NCBI GenBank assembly: GCA_024703915.1
Contig: CP087969.1
Coordinates: 1,922,001-1,986,000 of the forward strand
Length of the DNA stretch: 64,000 nucleotides
Source of the DNA: Massilia sp. H-1
Lineage (GTDB): Bacteria; Pseudomonadota; Gammaproteobacteria; Burkholderiales; Burkholderiaceae_D
Direction of reading: 5' to 3'
Below the pieces are notes generated by a model. It saw only the letters and a program-made list of their open reading frames with translations, was not told where the DNA came from and made no database searches. Shown piece after piece: positions 1 through 9,565 of the stretch. The translations under genes were made by a program, and so were the position numbers. Position 1 is the stretch's first letter; each line of letters starts with the position of its first letter.

Positions 1-733
1 GTTCCGCCCACAAAAAAGGCTTTTTCACGTGGATGGCGGCCCAGACCGCTGACTTCGTGTGCGTCCAGGAGCTCAAGGCCCAGCAGGACGACATGACCGA
101 GGAATTCCTCACCCCCGGCGGCTACCACGGCCATTTCCACTACGCCGAGAAAAAGGCTATTCGGGCACGGGCGTGTACAGCCGCCTCAAGCCCGATGCCG
201 TGCGCACCGGCTTCGGCAGCCCGGAATTCGACGCCGAAGGCCGCTACGTGCGCTGCGATTTCGGCAACCTGAGCATCATCTCGGTCTACTGCCCGTCCGG
301 CTCGTCCTCGCCGGAACGCCAGGAAGCGAAGTTCCGCTTCATGGAACTGTTCCTGCCGCACCTGCTGGAACTGCGCGCCGAGGGCCGCGAGGTCGTCATC
401 TGCGGCGACTGGAATATCGCCCACCACGAGATCGATCTGAAGAACTGGAAGGGCAACAAGAAGAACTCCGGCTTCCTGCCGGAAGAACGCGCCTGGCTGA
501 CCCGCATCTTCGATGAAGTCGGTTTTGTCGACGTCCACCGCACGATCGACAAGAGCCCGGAGCAGTACACCTGGTGGAGCAATCGCGGCCAGGCCTGGGC
601 CAAGAACGTGGGATGGCGGATCGACTATCACGTCGCCACCCCCGGCATCGCGGCACAGGCCAAGGCGGTCTCGATCTACAAGGACGAGCGCTTCTCCGAT
701 CACGCGCCTTTGATCATCGACTACAGCCTGTAA
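1..733 (+). CDS. xth: Exodeoxyribonuclease III, 5' end outside window
   Basis: This is an AP endonuclease/3'-5' exonuclease of the exonuclease III family, acting in base-excision repair. The visible part has the metal-binding VQELKA segment near its start, the GDWNIAHHEIDLKNWKGN segment in the middle, WRIDYH, and the C-terminal SDHAP motif with the catalytic His. The start codon lies upstream of the window. A frame break near position 155 sits in a run of A residues: one more A restores YAEKKGYSGTGVYSR, so I read the gene as intact. It converges on the pseudouridine synthase gene with only 3 bases between the stop codons. Confidence 0.93.
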
Positions 734-736
734 GCG

Positions 737-1648
737 CTACAGCGTGCGCGCGCTCGCAAAGCGGCGCCGCTGCCCGGTGAGCGGATCGTCGAACGCGATC
801 TCGCGCGCCAGCAGCTTGAGGGGATGGGCATAATCGTCCGGTCCCTCGGGCTGCGCCACCGGATAGAACGTGTCATTCAAAATCGGCGCGCCGATCGACA
901 TCATGTGCACCCGCAGCTGGTGCTTGCGTCCCGTGTGCGGATGCAGCCGGTACAGCGCCAGCCCGTCCTGCTCCCCGATCACTTCGATGCGGGTCTCCGA
1001 ATTCGGCTCGCCCTCCACTTCCTGCATGCGAAAGAACGGCGTACCCTCGGCCATGCGGCTGACATGCGTGAACGGGAACGTGCGCTCCGGCAGCGGCGCG
1101 GCCAGCGCCTCGTAGACTTTGTCCACGCTGCGCTTCTGGAACAGCGACTGGTAGGCGCCGCGGCTCGCTTCTTCGCGCAGCGAAAACACGACCACGCCGG
1201 CGGTCTCGCGGTCGAGCCGGTGGATCGGCGTCAGTTCGGCGTTGCCCAGCTTGTTCTTGAGCCGCACCAGCAGCGACTCATGCAGGAAGCGGCCGCCCGG
1301 CGTGGTCGGCAGGAAGTGCGGCTTGTCGGCCACCAGCAAGTGATCGTCCTGGAACAGGATCTGTTCTTCAAACGGGATCGGCGGCTCGGCCTCGATCTCG
1401 CGGTAGTACCAGATGCGGGTGCCGCGCCGAAGCAGGCTATCCGGCGCGAGCACGGTGCCCGCTCCCTCCACCACTTCGCGCCGCGCCATGCGGTCGCGCC
1501 AGACGTCTTCGCCCACGTCGGGAAAGCGCGCCACCAGATACGGCAACGCGGCTCCCGGCGCGGCATCGTGAAGCCAGAAGTAGCTGGGCGCGACGCCGTC
1601 CCGTACCGGCAGCGGGACAAGCCCGTTGGCGTCGGCCTGCTTGCCCAT
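737..1648 (-). CDS. RluA-family 23S/tRNA pseudouridine synthase
   Basis: This is a 303-residue pseudouridine synthase that converts uridine to pseudouridine in structural RNA. The HRLDRET motif holding the catalytic Asp lies near residue 150, and the later HPHTGRKHQLRVHM block is typical of the RluA/RluC/RluD family. The frame is uninterrupted, even though an intact GCCGGC lies inside it at 1196-1201. The exact target uridine cannot be read from the sequence. Its start abuts the stop of the M48 protease gene with no gap, so the two are probably co-transcribed. Confidence 0.9.
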   Translation of the reverse strand: MGKQADANGLVPLPVRDGVAPSYFWLHDAAPGAALPYLVARFPDVGEDVWRDRMARREVVEGAGTVLAPDSLLRRGTRIWYYREIEAEPPIPFEEQILFQDDHLLVADKPHFLPTTPGGRFLHESLLVRLKNKLGNAELTPIHRLDRETAGVVVFSLREEASRGAYQSLFQKRSVDKVYEALAAPLPERTFPFTHVSRMAEGTPFFRMQEVEGEPNSETRIEVIGEQDGLALYRLHPHTGRKHQLRVHMMSIGAPILNDTFYPVAQPEGPDDYAHPLKLLAREIAFDDPLTGQRRRFASARTL

Positions 1649-2548
1649 TCAGTTCAGCGCCGCCGCGCGGTAAGGCGGCAGTGCCTGCACCGTGGTGCCC
1701 TTGGCGCGCGCATACACCGGCAGCAGCAGATTCATGTGAGCGTTCATGCGGGCGATGCGGTCGGCGCCGCCCGGGTGGGTCGACATGAATTGCGGCGGCG
1801 CGCCTTGTTCAGCGTGGCCATCTTCTCCCACACGGCAATGCTTAGCGGATCGGATCAGCCAAGGCGCGGGGCGGCGATATCGAGGCCGATCAGATCGGCC
1901 TCGCGTTCGTCGTCGCGCGAGAACTTGAGCGAGGTGAATTGGGCTCCGTATTGCGCCACCGTGTCGGTCACGCCGGGATCGAGCCCGAAGATCGAGGCCA
2001 GCAAGGCGCCGCCGAGCCGGAAGCCGACGTTGGTGCTAGAGCCGACTTGACCATCTGCGCGCAGAATGCTCGCGCAGCGCGTGCGACTTCGTGCCCCATG
2101 ACGGCGGCCGCTTCGTCGTCGCTCATCTTGAGCTGGCTCAGGATGCCGGTGTAGAAGCCGATCCGCCCACCCGGCATGCAGAAGGCGTTGACTTCCTGCG
2201 AGGCGATCAGATTGACCTGCCACTGCCAGTTGGATGCGTCCGGGTTCCAGCGCGGGGCATAGGGAATCAGGCGCTTGGCGATGGCGCGCAATCGGACCAC
2301 CTGCGGATCCGTGGCCGGTACCAGCACGCCTTTCTGGCTCGCTTCCTGCATCAGGGTCAGGTACTGCTGCTTGGACTGGCTTTCCACCATTTCGGCGGGC
2401 GCCAGTACGCGCGCCCACGACAGTGGCCGGACTGCGATCCCGTCCTGAACGGTGGTTTGCCCCTGCACCGGCTGCTGGGCTTAAGCACGCTTGGCACGGC
2501 ACAGGCGCTCAGCGCCGCCGCGAGTACGAATTTTTTCAGCTTGTTCAT
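1649..2548 (-). CDS. M48-family metalloprotease lipoprotein
   Basis: This is a predicted envelope zinc protease of about 299 residues. It starts with MNKLKKFVLAAALSAC, a lipoprotein signal with lipobox LSAC. The zinc motif HEVAH is rebuilt by restoring a two-base loss near 2085, and the third-ligand segment DDEREADLIGLD follows. Scars derived from GCCGGC at about 1839 and 2479, a variant at about 2038, and GC-dinucleotide errors break the frame. After repair the protein is continuous and ends PPYRAAALN. BepA/LoiP-like outer-membrane quality control is possible but not shown. Confidence 0.82.
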
Positions 2549-2622
2549 GACATCTTCCCGTGCAGTGATTTCGATTGCTGCATCATCGCACCATGCGCCC
2601 CTACGGGGCCGCACGATAAACC

Positions 2623-3240
2623 TCACGCGCCCGGACGCGCCTTCTTCCGCAGCCGGAACACGGCCAGGCTGCCGCGCAGATTCGGCAGGAAGGACACCGG
2701 CTTGCCGTCGGCCAGCGCCACGCGCTCGAGCACTTCGAGTCCGCATTCCTCGGCCAGCTCTTCAAAATCGTAGATCGTGGCGCAGCGCACGTTGGGCGTG
2801 TCGTACCACTGGTATGGCAGCGATTTCGACACCGGCATGCGGCCCTTGGCCAGCGCCACCCGGTGCGGCCAGTACGCAAAGTTGGGGAAGGAGACAATCG
2901 CCTCGCTGCCGACCCGCACGATGTCGCAGCAGCAGCGCTTCCACGTGCTGCATCATTTGCAGGGAATTCAAGCACAGCACCGTGTCGAAGGAATTGTCGC
3001 TGAAGATCGACAACCCCTTTTCCATATCCTGCTGAATGACGTTGATGCCGCTGCTGCGCTGGCCAGCAGCTGGCCGTCGTCGATTTCGATGCCGTAGCCG
3101 GTGCAGTGCTTGTCGCCCTGCAGGTAGCGCAGCATGGCGCCGTCGCCGCAGCCGACGTCGAGCACGTGCGCGTTCTCGGGCACCCAGTGGGCGATGAAGG
3201 CCAGGTCGGGCCGCAATGTGGACAGGTCCTTGAAGTTCAT
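2623..3240 (-). CDS. metW: Methionine biosynthesis protein MetW
   Basis: This is a SAM-dependent methyltransferase-fold protein found beside metX in proteobacteria. [16 protein letters not shown] near residue 28 is the SAM-binding loop, and the C-terminal part ([24 protein letters not shown]) is typical of MetW. The start ATG overlaps the metX stop as ATGA, so the two are translationally coupled. Frame breaks near 3060 and 2935 are small indels, and the protein on either side matches the family. The family's exact reaction is uncertain; it is thought to work together with MetX. Confidence 0.9.
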
Positions 3241-4386
3241 GCCTGGCCTTTCAGTTCGTTCCAGATCCGCTCGTAGTACGCGCGCACCATGTTCATGTAG
3301 CGCTCATCTTCGAGCAGGAAAGCGTCGTGGCCGTGCGGCGCATCGATCTCGGCGTAGGTCACGCGGCGCCGGTTGCACACCAGCGCCTGCACGATCTCGC
3401 GCGAACGTTCCGGCGAAAAGCGCCAGTCGGTGGTGAACGAGGCGACGAAGAAGTCGGCCTTGGTGTTGGCCAGCGCACGCGTCAGATCGCCGTCGAAGGC
3501 ACGCGCCGGATCGAAGTAGTCGAGCGCCTTGGTGATCAGCAGGTAGGTATTGGCGTCGAAGTATTCCGAGAACTTGTCGCCCTGGTAGCGCAGGTAGGAT
3601 TCGATTTCGAAATCGATGCCGAAGTCGAACTTGTACTCGTTGTTTTCGGCCGCGTTGCGCAGCTTGCGCCCGAACTTCTCGGCCATGTCGTCGTTCGACA
3701 GGTAGGTGATGTGGCCGACCATGCGCGCCACGCGCAAACCGTTCTTCGGCACCACGCCATGTTCGTAAAAGTCGCCGCCGTGGTACTCAGGATCGGACAG
3801 GATGGCCTGGCGTGCCACGTCGTTGAAGGCGATGTTTTGCGCCGACAGCTTGGGCGTGGACGCAATCACGACGCAGTGGCGCAAGCGGTCAGGGAACATC
3901 ATGCTCCAGGCCAGCGCCTGCATGCCGCCCAGCGAGCCGCCCATCACGGCGGCAAATTGCGCGATGCCCAGCTGGTCGGCCAGGCGCGCCTGCGCGGCCA
4001 CCCAGTCTTCCACCGTCACCACGGGGAAGGCGGCGCCATACGGCTTGCCGGTGGCCGGGTTGACATGCATCGGGCCGGTCGAGCCGAAGCAGGAGCCGAG
4101 GTTGTTCACGCCGATGACGAAGAAGCGGTCGGTGTCGAGCGGCTTGCCCGGGCCAACCATGTTGTCCCACCAGCCGGTGCTCTTGGACTGGTCGGCGTAG
4201 GTGCTTAGCCACGTGGTGCGAGGCGTTCAGGGCGTGGCAGACCAGCACCGCGTTCGACTTGTCGGCGTTGAGCGTGCCGTAGGTCTCGTACATCAGGGTG
4301 TAATCGGCCAGCGCGCCGCCGCCCTGCAACCGCAGCGGCTCGGCAAAACGCATCGTTTGCGGTGAGACTATTCCAATGGATGACAT
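3237..4386 (-). CDS. metX: Homoserine O-acyltransferase MetX
   Basis: This is an alpha/beta-hydrolase-fold enzyme that acylates homoserine in the first committed step of methionine synthesis. It has the nucleophile elbow GGSLGGMQ near residue 150 and late catalytic Asp and His (FTTDWRFSP and APHGHDAF). The length is about 382 residues, as expected. The single frame break at about 4205 is a GCTTAGC scar where HHVAGTYADQS requires GCCGGC. Betaproteobacterial MetX proteins can prefer succinyl-CoA over acetyl-CoA, and the sequence alone does not settle which is used. It follows ptsI by 30 bases. Confidence 0.94.
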
Positions 4387-4416
4387 GTGACTCTGTAAAA
4401 AGTGGATTCGTGCGGA

Positions 4417-6179
4417 TCAGATAATTTGCAGCTGCTCGACGGCTTCGGCAATCGCCGCCGGTTCCATCGCCCGCATGATCTTGCGCGTGTGCGGGGTGAT
4501 GGTGCCGAGGTCGCAGTTGAGAATCTCCTGCTTGACCGACAGCAGCTGGGCCGGATGCATGGAGAATTCGCGCAGCCCCATGCCCAGCAGCAGACGCGTG
4601 AGCTTGGTGTCGCCCGCCATCTCGCCGCACACGGCGACGTCGACGCTTCGGCCTTTTTGCTTAAGCGGCGATCGTCATGGCGATCAGCTGCAGCACGGCC
4701 GGATGCAGCGGGTTGTACAGGTGCGCGACCTCGTAGTCGACGCGGTCGATGGCGAGCGTGTACTGGATCAGGTCATTGGTGCCGATCGAGAGGAAATCCA
4801 TGCGCTTGACGAACATCGGCAGCGCCAGCGCGGCGGCCGGGATTTCGATCATGGCGCCCACTTCGACCGTGGTGTCGTACTTCTGGCCCGCTTCGCGCAG
4901 CTGCGCCTTGGCCTGTTCGATCATGGTCAGCGACTGGTCGATCTCGAACGCGTGCGCCAGCATCGGGATCAGGATGCGCACCTTGCCGAACGCGGACGCG
5001 CGCAGTATGGCGCGCAGCTGGGTCAGGAACAGCTGCGGTTCGGCCAGGCAGTAACGGATGGCGCGCAGGCCCAGGGCCGGATTGAGCGCGGTGTGTTCGG
5101 TCTGGTCGAGCGGTTTGTCGGCGCCGATGTCGAGCGTGCGGATCGTGACCGGACGCCCTTTCATGGCCACCACGGCGCGCTTGTACTGCTCGAACTGTTC
5201 GTCTTCGCTCGGGATGCTGTGCGCGTGGCCGGAGCGGCCCATGAACAGGAATTCGGAACGGAACAGGCCCACGCCTTCGGCGCCGGAGTCGAGCGCGCCG
5301 GGGCAGTCGTCGGGCAGCTCGATATTGGCCAGCAGCGTGATGGCCGTGCCGTCACGCGTGACGGCTTGGCGTTTTTTTCAGTTTCAGCAGCTTCTTGCGC
5401 GCCTTGAGCATCGCAGCCTGGCGCGCGCGGTACTGCTCCAGTACCAGCTGGCTCGGATTGGCGATCACCACGCTTCGGCGTCGCCGTCGATGATGACCCA
5501 GTCGTCCTGCTCGATCAGGGAAGACGCCTGCGACATGCCGACCGCCGCCGGAATATCGAGGCTGCGCGCGACAATCGCGGTGTGCGAGTTCTGCCCGCCG
5601 ACGTCGGTGACGAAACCGATGAAGGAACGGTCGCGGAACTGCAGCATGTCGGCTTAGCGAGATGTCGTGCGCGACGACGATCATCTGCGGCTGGAATTCG
5701 TCGCCCGACAGGCTCGGCACGGGCGCCAGCTGGGCGCTGCCCATCAGGACCTTGAGCACGCGCTCGGCGACCTGCTGGATGTCGGCCTTGCGCTCGCGCA
5801 GGTACTCGTCTTCGATCTCGTCGAACTGGGCCGACAGCTCGTCGATCTGCGTCACCAGCGCCCATTCGGCGTTGTAGTGGCGGGTGCGGATGATGTCGAG
5901 CGGCGCTTCGGAGATCATCGGGTCCGACAGGATCAGCGCGTGCACGTCGATGAAGGCGCCCAGTTCGGTCGGCGCGTCTTTCGGCAAATCGGTCCACAGC
6001 GCTTGCAGGCCGCGGTGCACTTCGGCCAGCGCGTCCTGCAGGCGCAGCACTTCTTTCTCGAGCTGCTCTTCGGGGACCAGGTAATGCTTGACGTCGAGCG
6101 CGGCTGGCGTGAGCAGATGCGCGCGGCCGATCGAGATGCCTCATGAAACCGGGATACCGTGGAGCGTAAACGATGCCAT
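4417..6179 (-). CDS. ptsI: PTS enzyme I (phosphoenolpyruvate-protein phosphotransferase)
   Basis: This cytoplasmic enzyme takes phosphate from PEP and passes it to HPr. The start MASFTLHGIPVS is typical, and the phospho-His region is GGQNSHTAIVARS. The C-terminal PEP-binding barrel contains GLFRSEFLFMGR, LDIGADKPL, EVGAMIEIP, IGTNDLIQYT and VCGEMAGD. Scars at about 5653 (ISPADMLQ) and 4660 (TIAAGKKA) and small indels near 5470, 5370 and 4640 break the frame. A TGA where the family has Arg, just after residue 12, is noted as a finding. No sugar-specific EIIB or EIIC lies nearby, so the relay is probably regulatory. Confidence 0.93.
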
Positions 6180-6223
6180 CGGAAGTCCTGTGTGAATACG
6201 GCCTGGGGATCGGTCCAGCGGCA

Positions 6224-6492
6224 TTACTCGCCTTCGCCGAATTTGTCGCTGATCAGCGCGGTCAGCGCCTCGACACATTCCTTTTCATCGGCGCCGTCGG
6301 CCTCGAGCGTCACTTTGGCGCCTTTGCTTAGCTGCCAGCATCATCACGCCCATGATGGATTTGGCGTTGATGCGGCGCCCGTTGCGGCTGAGCCAGACGT
6401 CGCTTTGAAACTTGGCGGCCAGCTGCGTGAACTTGGCCGAAGCGCGCATGCAAGCCCAGTTTGTTGATAATTTCGAGATCTTGTTGAATCAT
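6224..6492 (-). CDS. ptsH: HPr phosphocarrier protein
   Basis: This is the small phosphocarrier between enzyme I and EIIA, about 89 residues long. The phosphorylated His is in KLGLHARASAKF near residue 15, and the Ser site is in AKSIMGVMMLAAGKG near residue 46. Two breaks are seen: a GC-dinucleotide loss near 6445 (GLHARA) and a GCTTAGC scar at about 6327, exactly where MLAAGKGA needs GCCGGC. It sits between the EIIA gene and ptsI, 44 bases before the latter. Confidence 0.94.
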
Positions 6493-6566
6493 GTTGTAGT
6501 CTTTTCCGTTCAAGGATCCACAGCACCTGCGCACATGCGGCGGACGCGTCGCGCCCGCCTCCCAAC

Positions 6567-6969
6567 TTATCCTACCTTGATCCGGTTGTCGACCCGGACC
6601 GCGCCGTTATGGGCGCTTACCAGCGCCATTTCCACCACCACGTCGAGCGTGTCGCGCCGGTAGGTGATCGCGCGCAGCAGCATCGGCAGGCTGATGCCGA
6701 TGGATGACTTCGACCCGGCCCGCATCCGCCAGCGAATTGCAGCAGTTCGACGGCGTGCCGCCCTTGACGTCGGTGATCACCAGCACGCCGCTGCCGTCGT
6801 CCAGGCGGGCGATGGCCTGGCGTGCCAGTTCGTGCACCTCGCCCAGGTCCTGGTCGGCGGTGACGTCGATCGCTTCGATGCGCTCGGTGGGGCCGCGGAA
6901 CACGTGCGCCACCGCGGCGATGAAAGCCTGGCCCAGCGGCGCATGGGTCATTAACAGAATGCCGACCAT
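6567..6969 (-). CDS. PTS EIIA component, mannose/sorbose (EIIA-Man) type
   Basis: This is a cytoplasmic EIIA-Man-like protein of about 133 residues. The active-site His lies in MTHAPLGQAF at residue 9, and GGTPSN is the second conserved loop. It is isolated from any EIIB/C/D transporter, as is usual for the regulatory PTS of betaproteobacteria. The frame breaks near 6700, where VEVIAGISLP requires GCCGGC and the text shows GCCGATG, another form of the recurrent scar. Its start follows the gshB stop by one base. Confidence 0.88.
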
Positions 6970-6970
6970 A

Positions 6971-7924
6971 TCAGACCTTCCCTGCCTGCTGTTCAGGCGC
7001 GTCGATGAACATCGCGGCCACGTCGAACCCGCTCTGGTCGGTGATCTCCTGGAAGCAGGTCGGGCTGGTGACGTTCACTTCGGTCAGGCAGTCGCCGATC
7101 ACGTCCAGGCCCACCAGCAGCAGGCCGCGTGCGGCCAGGACTGGCCCCAGCGTCTCGCCGATGTGGCGGTCGCGCTCGGACAGCGGCTGGGCCACGCCCA
7201 CGCCATGCCGCATGGGCCAGGTTGCCGCGGATTTCATCGCCCTGCGGAATGCGCGCCAGCGAAAACGGCACCGGTTTGCCGCCGATGACGAGGATGCGCT
7301 TGTCGCCCTTGACGATCTCGGGGATGTAGCGCTGGGCCATGATGGTGCGCGCGCCGTTCATGCTGAGCGTTTCGATCACGGAGCCGAGGTTCATGCCGTC
7401 GCTCTTGATGCGGAAAATGCTTAGGCCCCGCCCATGCCGTCGAGCGGCTTGAAGATCACGTCGCCATGCCTGGCGTGGAAGGCGCGCAGGCGCGCGCTGT
7501 CGGACGAGACCAGGGTCGGCGAGGTGAACTCGCTGAACTGGGCGATCGACAGTTTTTCGTTGTGGTCGCGGATGGCGGACGGCTTGTTGAAGACGCGCGC
7601 GCCCTGCTTTTCGGCCAGCTCGAGCAGGTAGGTCGCGTACACGTATTCCATGTCGAACGGCGGGTCCTTGCGCTGCAGGACGGCGTCGAAGGCGGACAGG
7701 CGCGTTTCGACGGCGGCGCCGGCCACGAACCAGTCGTGCGCGTCGCCGGTGAGCGTGACGCGGCGCACGCGGGCGCTGACGATGCCTTCTTCCAGTGCCA
7801 TGTCGCTTTGCTCGAACGCATAGATCGCGTGGCCGCGCTTGGCCGCTTCGCGCATCATCGCGAAGGTCGAATCCTTGTACGTTTTAAAGCCTGCCAGCGG
7901 ATCGGCGAGGAAAGCGATTTCCAT
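6971..7924 (-). CDS. gshB: Glutathione synthetase
   Basis: This ATP-grasp enzyme joins gamma-glutamylcysteine and glycine. [20 protein letters not shown] is the classic GshB start, which is why I prefer this ATG to one 21 bases upstream. [15 protein letters not shown] and [14 protein letters not shown] are ATP- and metal-binding segments. A GCTTAGGC scar at 7420 splits GGAGIF, and a second break near 7205 splits GNLAAGG. About 317 residues after repair. With gshA upstream it makes the glutathione pathway, here in one run with the PTS genes. Confidence 0.95.
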
Positions 7925-8008
7925 GGAAGTTTCCAATGAGGACAATGCTTGATTTTAGCCGGAAATGCGGATGTCGGTATGAGATGAGCCTGTCACACCG
8001 CAGAATCA

Positions 8009-8095
8009 GGGGTCAGACCTCAATTCGGAAAGTATTTCAGAATTGAGGTCTGACCCCGATTTACAGAGAACATTTCAGAATGGAGGTCTGACCCC
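8009..8095. repeat. Short interspersed repeat, inverted pair plus a third copy
   Basis: GGGGTCAGACCTCAATTC at 8009-8026 is followed by its perfect reverse complement at 8040-8057 and by a one-base variant at 8078-8095. The first two copies can fold into a hairpin in the gshA-gshB spacer. The shape resembles REP-type elements. A weaker relative lies near 9463-9483, upstream of gshA. It may act as an attenuator or terminator between the two genes. Confidence 0.75.
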
Positions 8096-8110
8096 GATAT
8101 TGAAACATTG

Positions 8111-9416
8111 TTAATACACTTCGGGATTCGGGTCGGTGCGTTCCATTTCGAGCGAGGCGGCCAGCGAGCCGAGGCGCGCGACCACGCCGTACACGTAGAA
8201 GCGGTTCGGCGCGGCGGTGCCCGGCTTGGCCTTGAGGTCGGGCACGGCGTGCTGCTGGGCAAACGCGAGCGGCACGAATTGCGAACCCGGTGCGTTCAGA
8301 TTCTGGTCCACGCCGCGCTCGGCATGGATGCGGTAGAAGCCGCCCACCACGTAGCGGTCGATCATGTACACCACCGGCTCGGCCACGGCATCCTGCATGG
8401 TCTCGAAGGTCGGCACGCCCTCCTGAATGATGAGGTCGTTGATTTCCACGCCATCCTTGATGACCGACATCTTGCTGCGCTGCTTGGCCGACAAGTCCTT
8501 CACTTCGCTCGCGTCGCGCACCGTCATGATGCCCATGCCGTACGTGCTTAAGCATCGGGGTTTGACGATGACGAAGGGCTTTTCCTTGATCCCGTATTCC
8601 TTGTATTTCTTGCGGATCTTGGCCAGCAGCATGGTGACATTGTCGGCCAGGCATTCGGACCCGTTCTCGTCCTGGAAATTGATCTCGCCACACTTGGCGT
8701 GGAAGGGATTGACCATCCACGGGTCGACATCGATCAGCTTGCCGAATTTTTTGGCGACTTCGTCGTACGCGGCCAGGTGATTGCTCTTGCGGCGCAGCGC
8801 CCAGCCCGCATGCAGCGGCGGCAGCAGCGACTGCTCGTGGATGTTCTCGAGAATCGACGGGATGCTTAAGCCGACAGGTCGTTGTTGAGCAAGATCGTGC
8901 ACGGATCGAAATCGGCCAGGCCCAGGCGGCGCCCGTTGGCCGAACGCACCATCGGCTCGACCACCAGCATGTTCCCGTCCGGCAGCGCCAGCGGCGTGGG
9001 CTGGGTGATTTCCGGCGACAGCGAACCCAAGCGCACGTGCAAGCCCGTCTGGCGGAAGATTTGCATCAGGCGCGCCACGTTTTGCAGGTAGTGCGGATTG
9101 CGCGTGTGCCCTTCCGGCACCAGCAGCAGATTGCGCGTCGTCCGGGCAGTATTTGTCGATCGCCGCCATGCTTAGGCCTGCACGGCCAGCGGCAACATCT
9201 CGGTAGCAAGATTGTTAAAACCACCAGGGAACAGATTGGTGTCCACCGGCGCCAGCTTGTAGCCCGCATTGCGCAGGTCGACCGAGCAGTAGAACGGCGG
9301 CGTGTGTTCCTGCCACTCCATGCGGAACCAGCGCTCGATGGCAGGGGTGGCCGCAAGAATCTTTTTTCGAGATCGAGCAGGGGGCCAGTGAGGGCGGTGA
9401 CGAGGTTGGGAACCAT
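8111..9416 (-). CDS. gshA: Glutamate-cysteine ligase (ferrooxidans/betaproteobacterial type)
   Basis: This enzyme makes gamma-glutamylcysteine, the first step of glutathione synthesis. The protein of about 430 residues starts MVPNLVTALTGPLLDLEKK and contains VPEGHTRNPHYLQN, NPFHAKCGEINFQDENGSE, VKPDAGTYGMGIMTVRDASE and VVGGFYRIHAERG, typical of the GshA type in Acidithiobacillus and Burkholderiales rather than the E. coli type. Three scars (8546, 8866, 9170) each fall where GCCGGC restores DAGTYG, LSAGIPS and VQAGMAA. One A is missing from a run near 9365. Confidence 0.92.
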
Positions 9417-9506
9417 GGGGGGACGTCCTTCAGGCTTCTTGATAATTGTGAACAGCATAAATCGGGGCAGAACCGCCATTTTAAAGCCCTGGCGGCCGCA
9501 CAAATG

Positions 9507-9530
9507 CAAAAGGCGCCCCGCAGGGCGCCT
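9507..9530 (-). terminator. Rho-independent terminator after amtB
   Basis: On the minus strand this is a GGCGCCC stem with a short CGCA-type loop, followed by TTTTG. It lies about 35 bases after the amtB stop and before the gshA promoter region, separating the two transcription units. Confidence 0.75.
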
Positions 9531-9565
9531 GAGGACCGCTTTGCGCGGGCAGGAATCAGGATCGA

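Noticed and set aside
824..2050. A 408-codon open frame antisense to the pseudouridine synthase and the protease.
   Set aside because: Its composition (His, Arg, Val, Gln rich) is that of an antisense shadow in GC-rich DNA, while the minus strand encodes clear family proteins.
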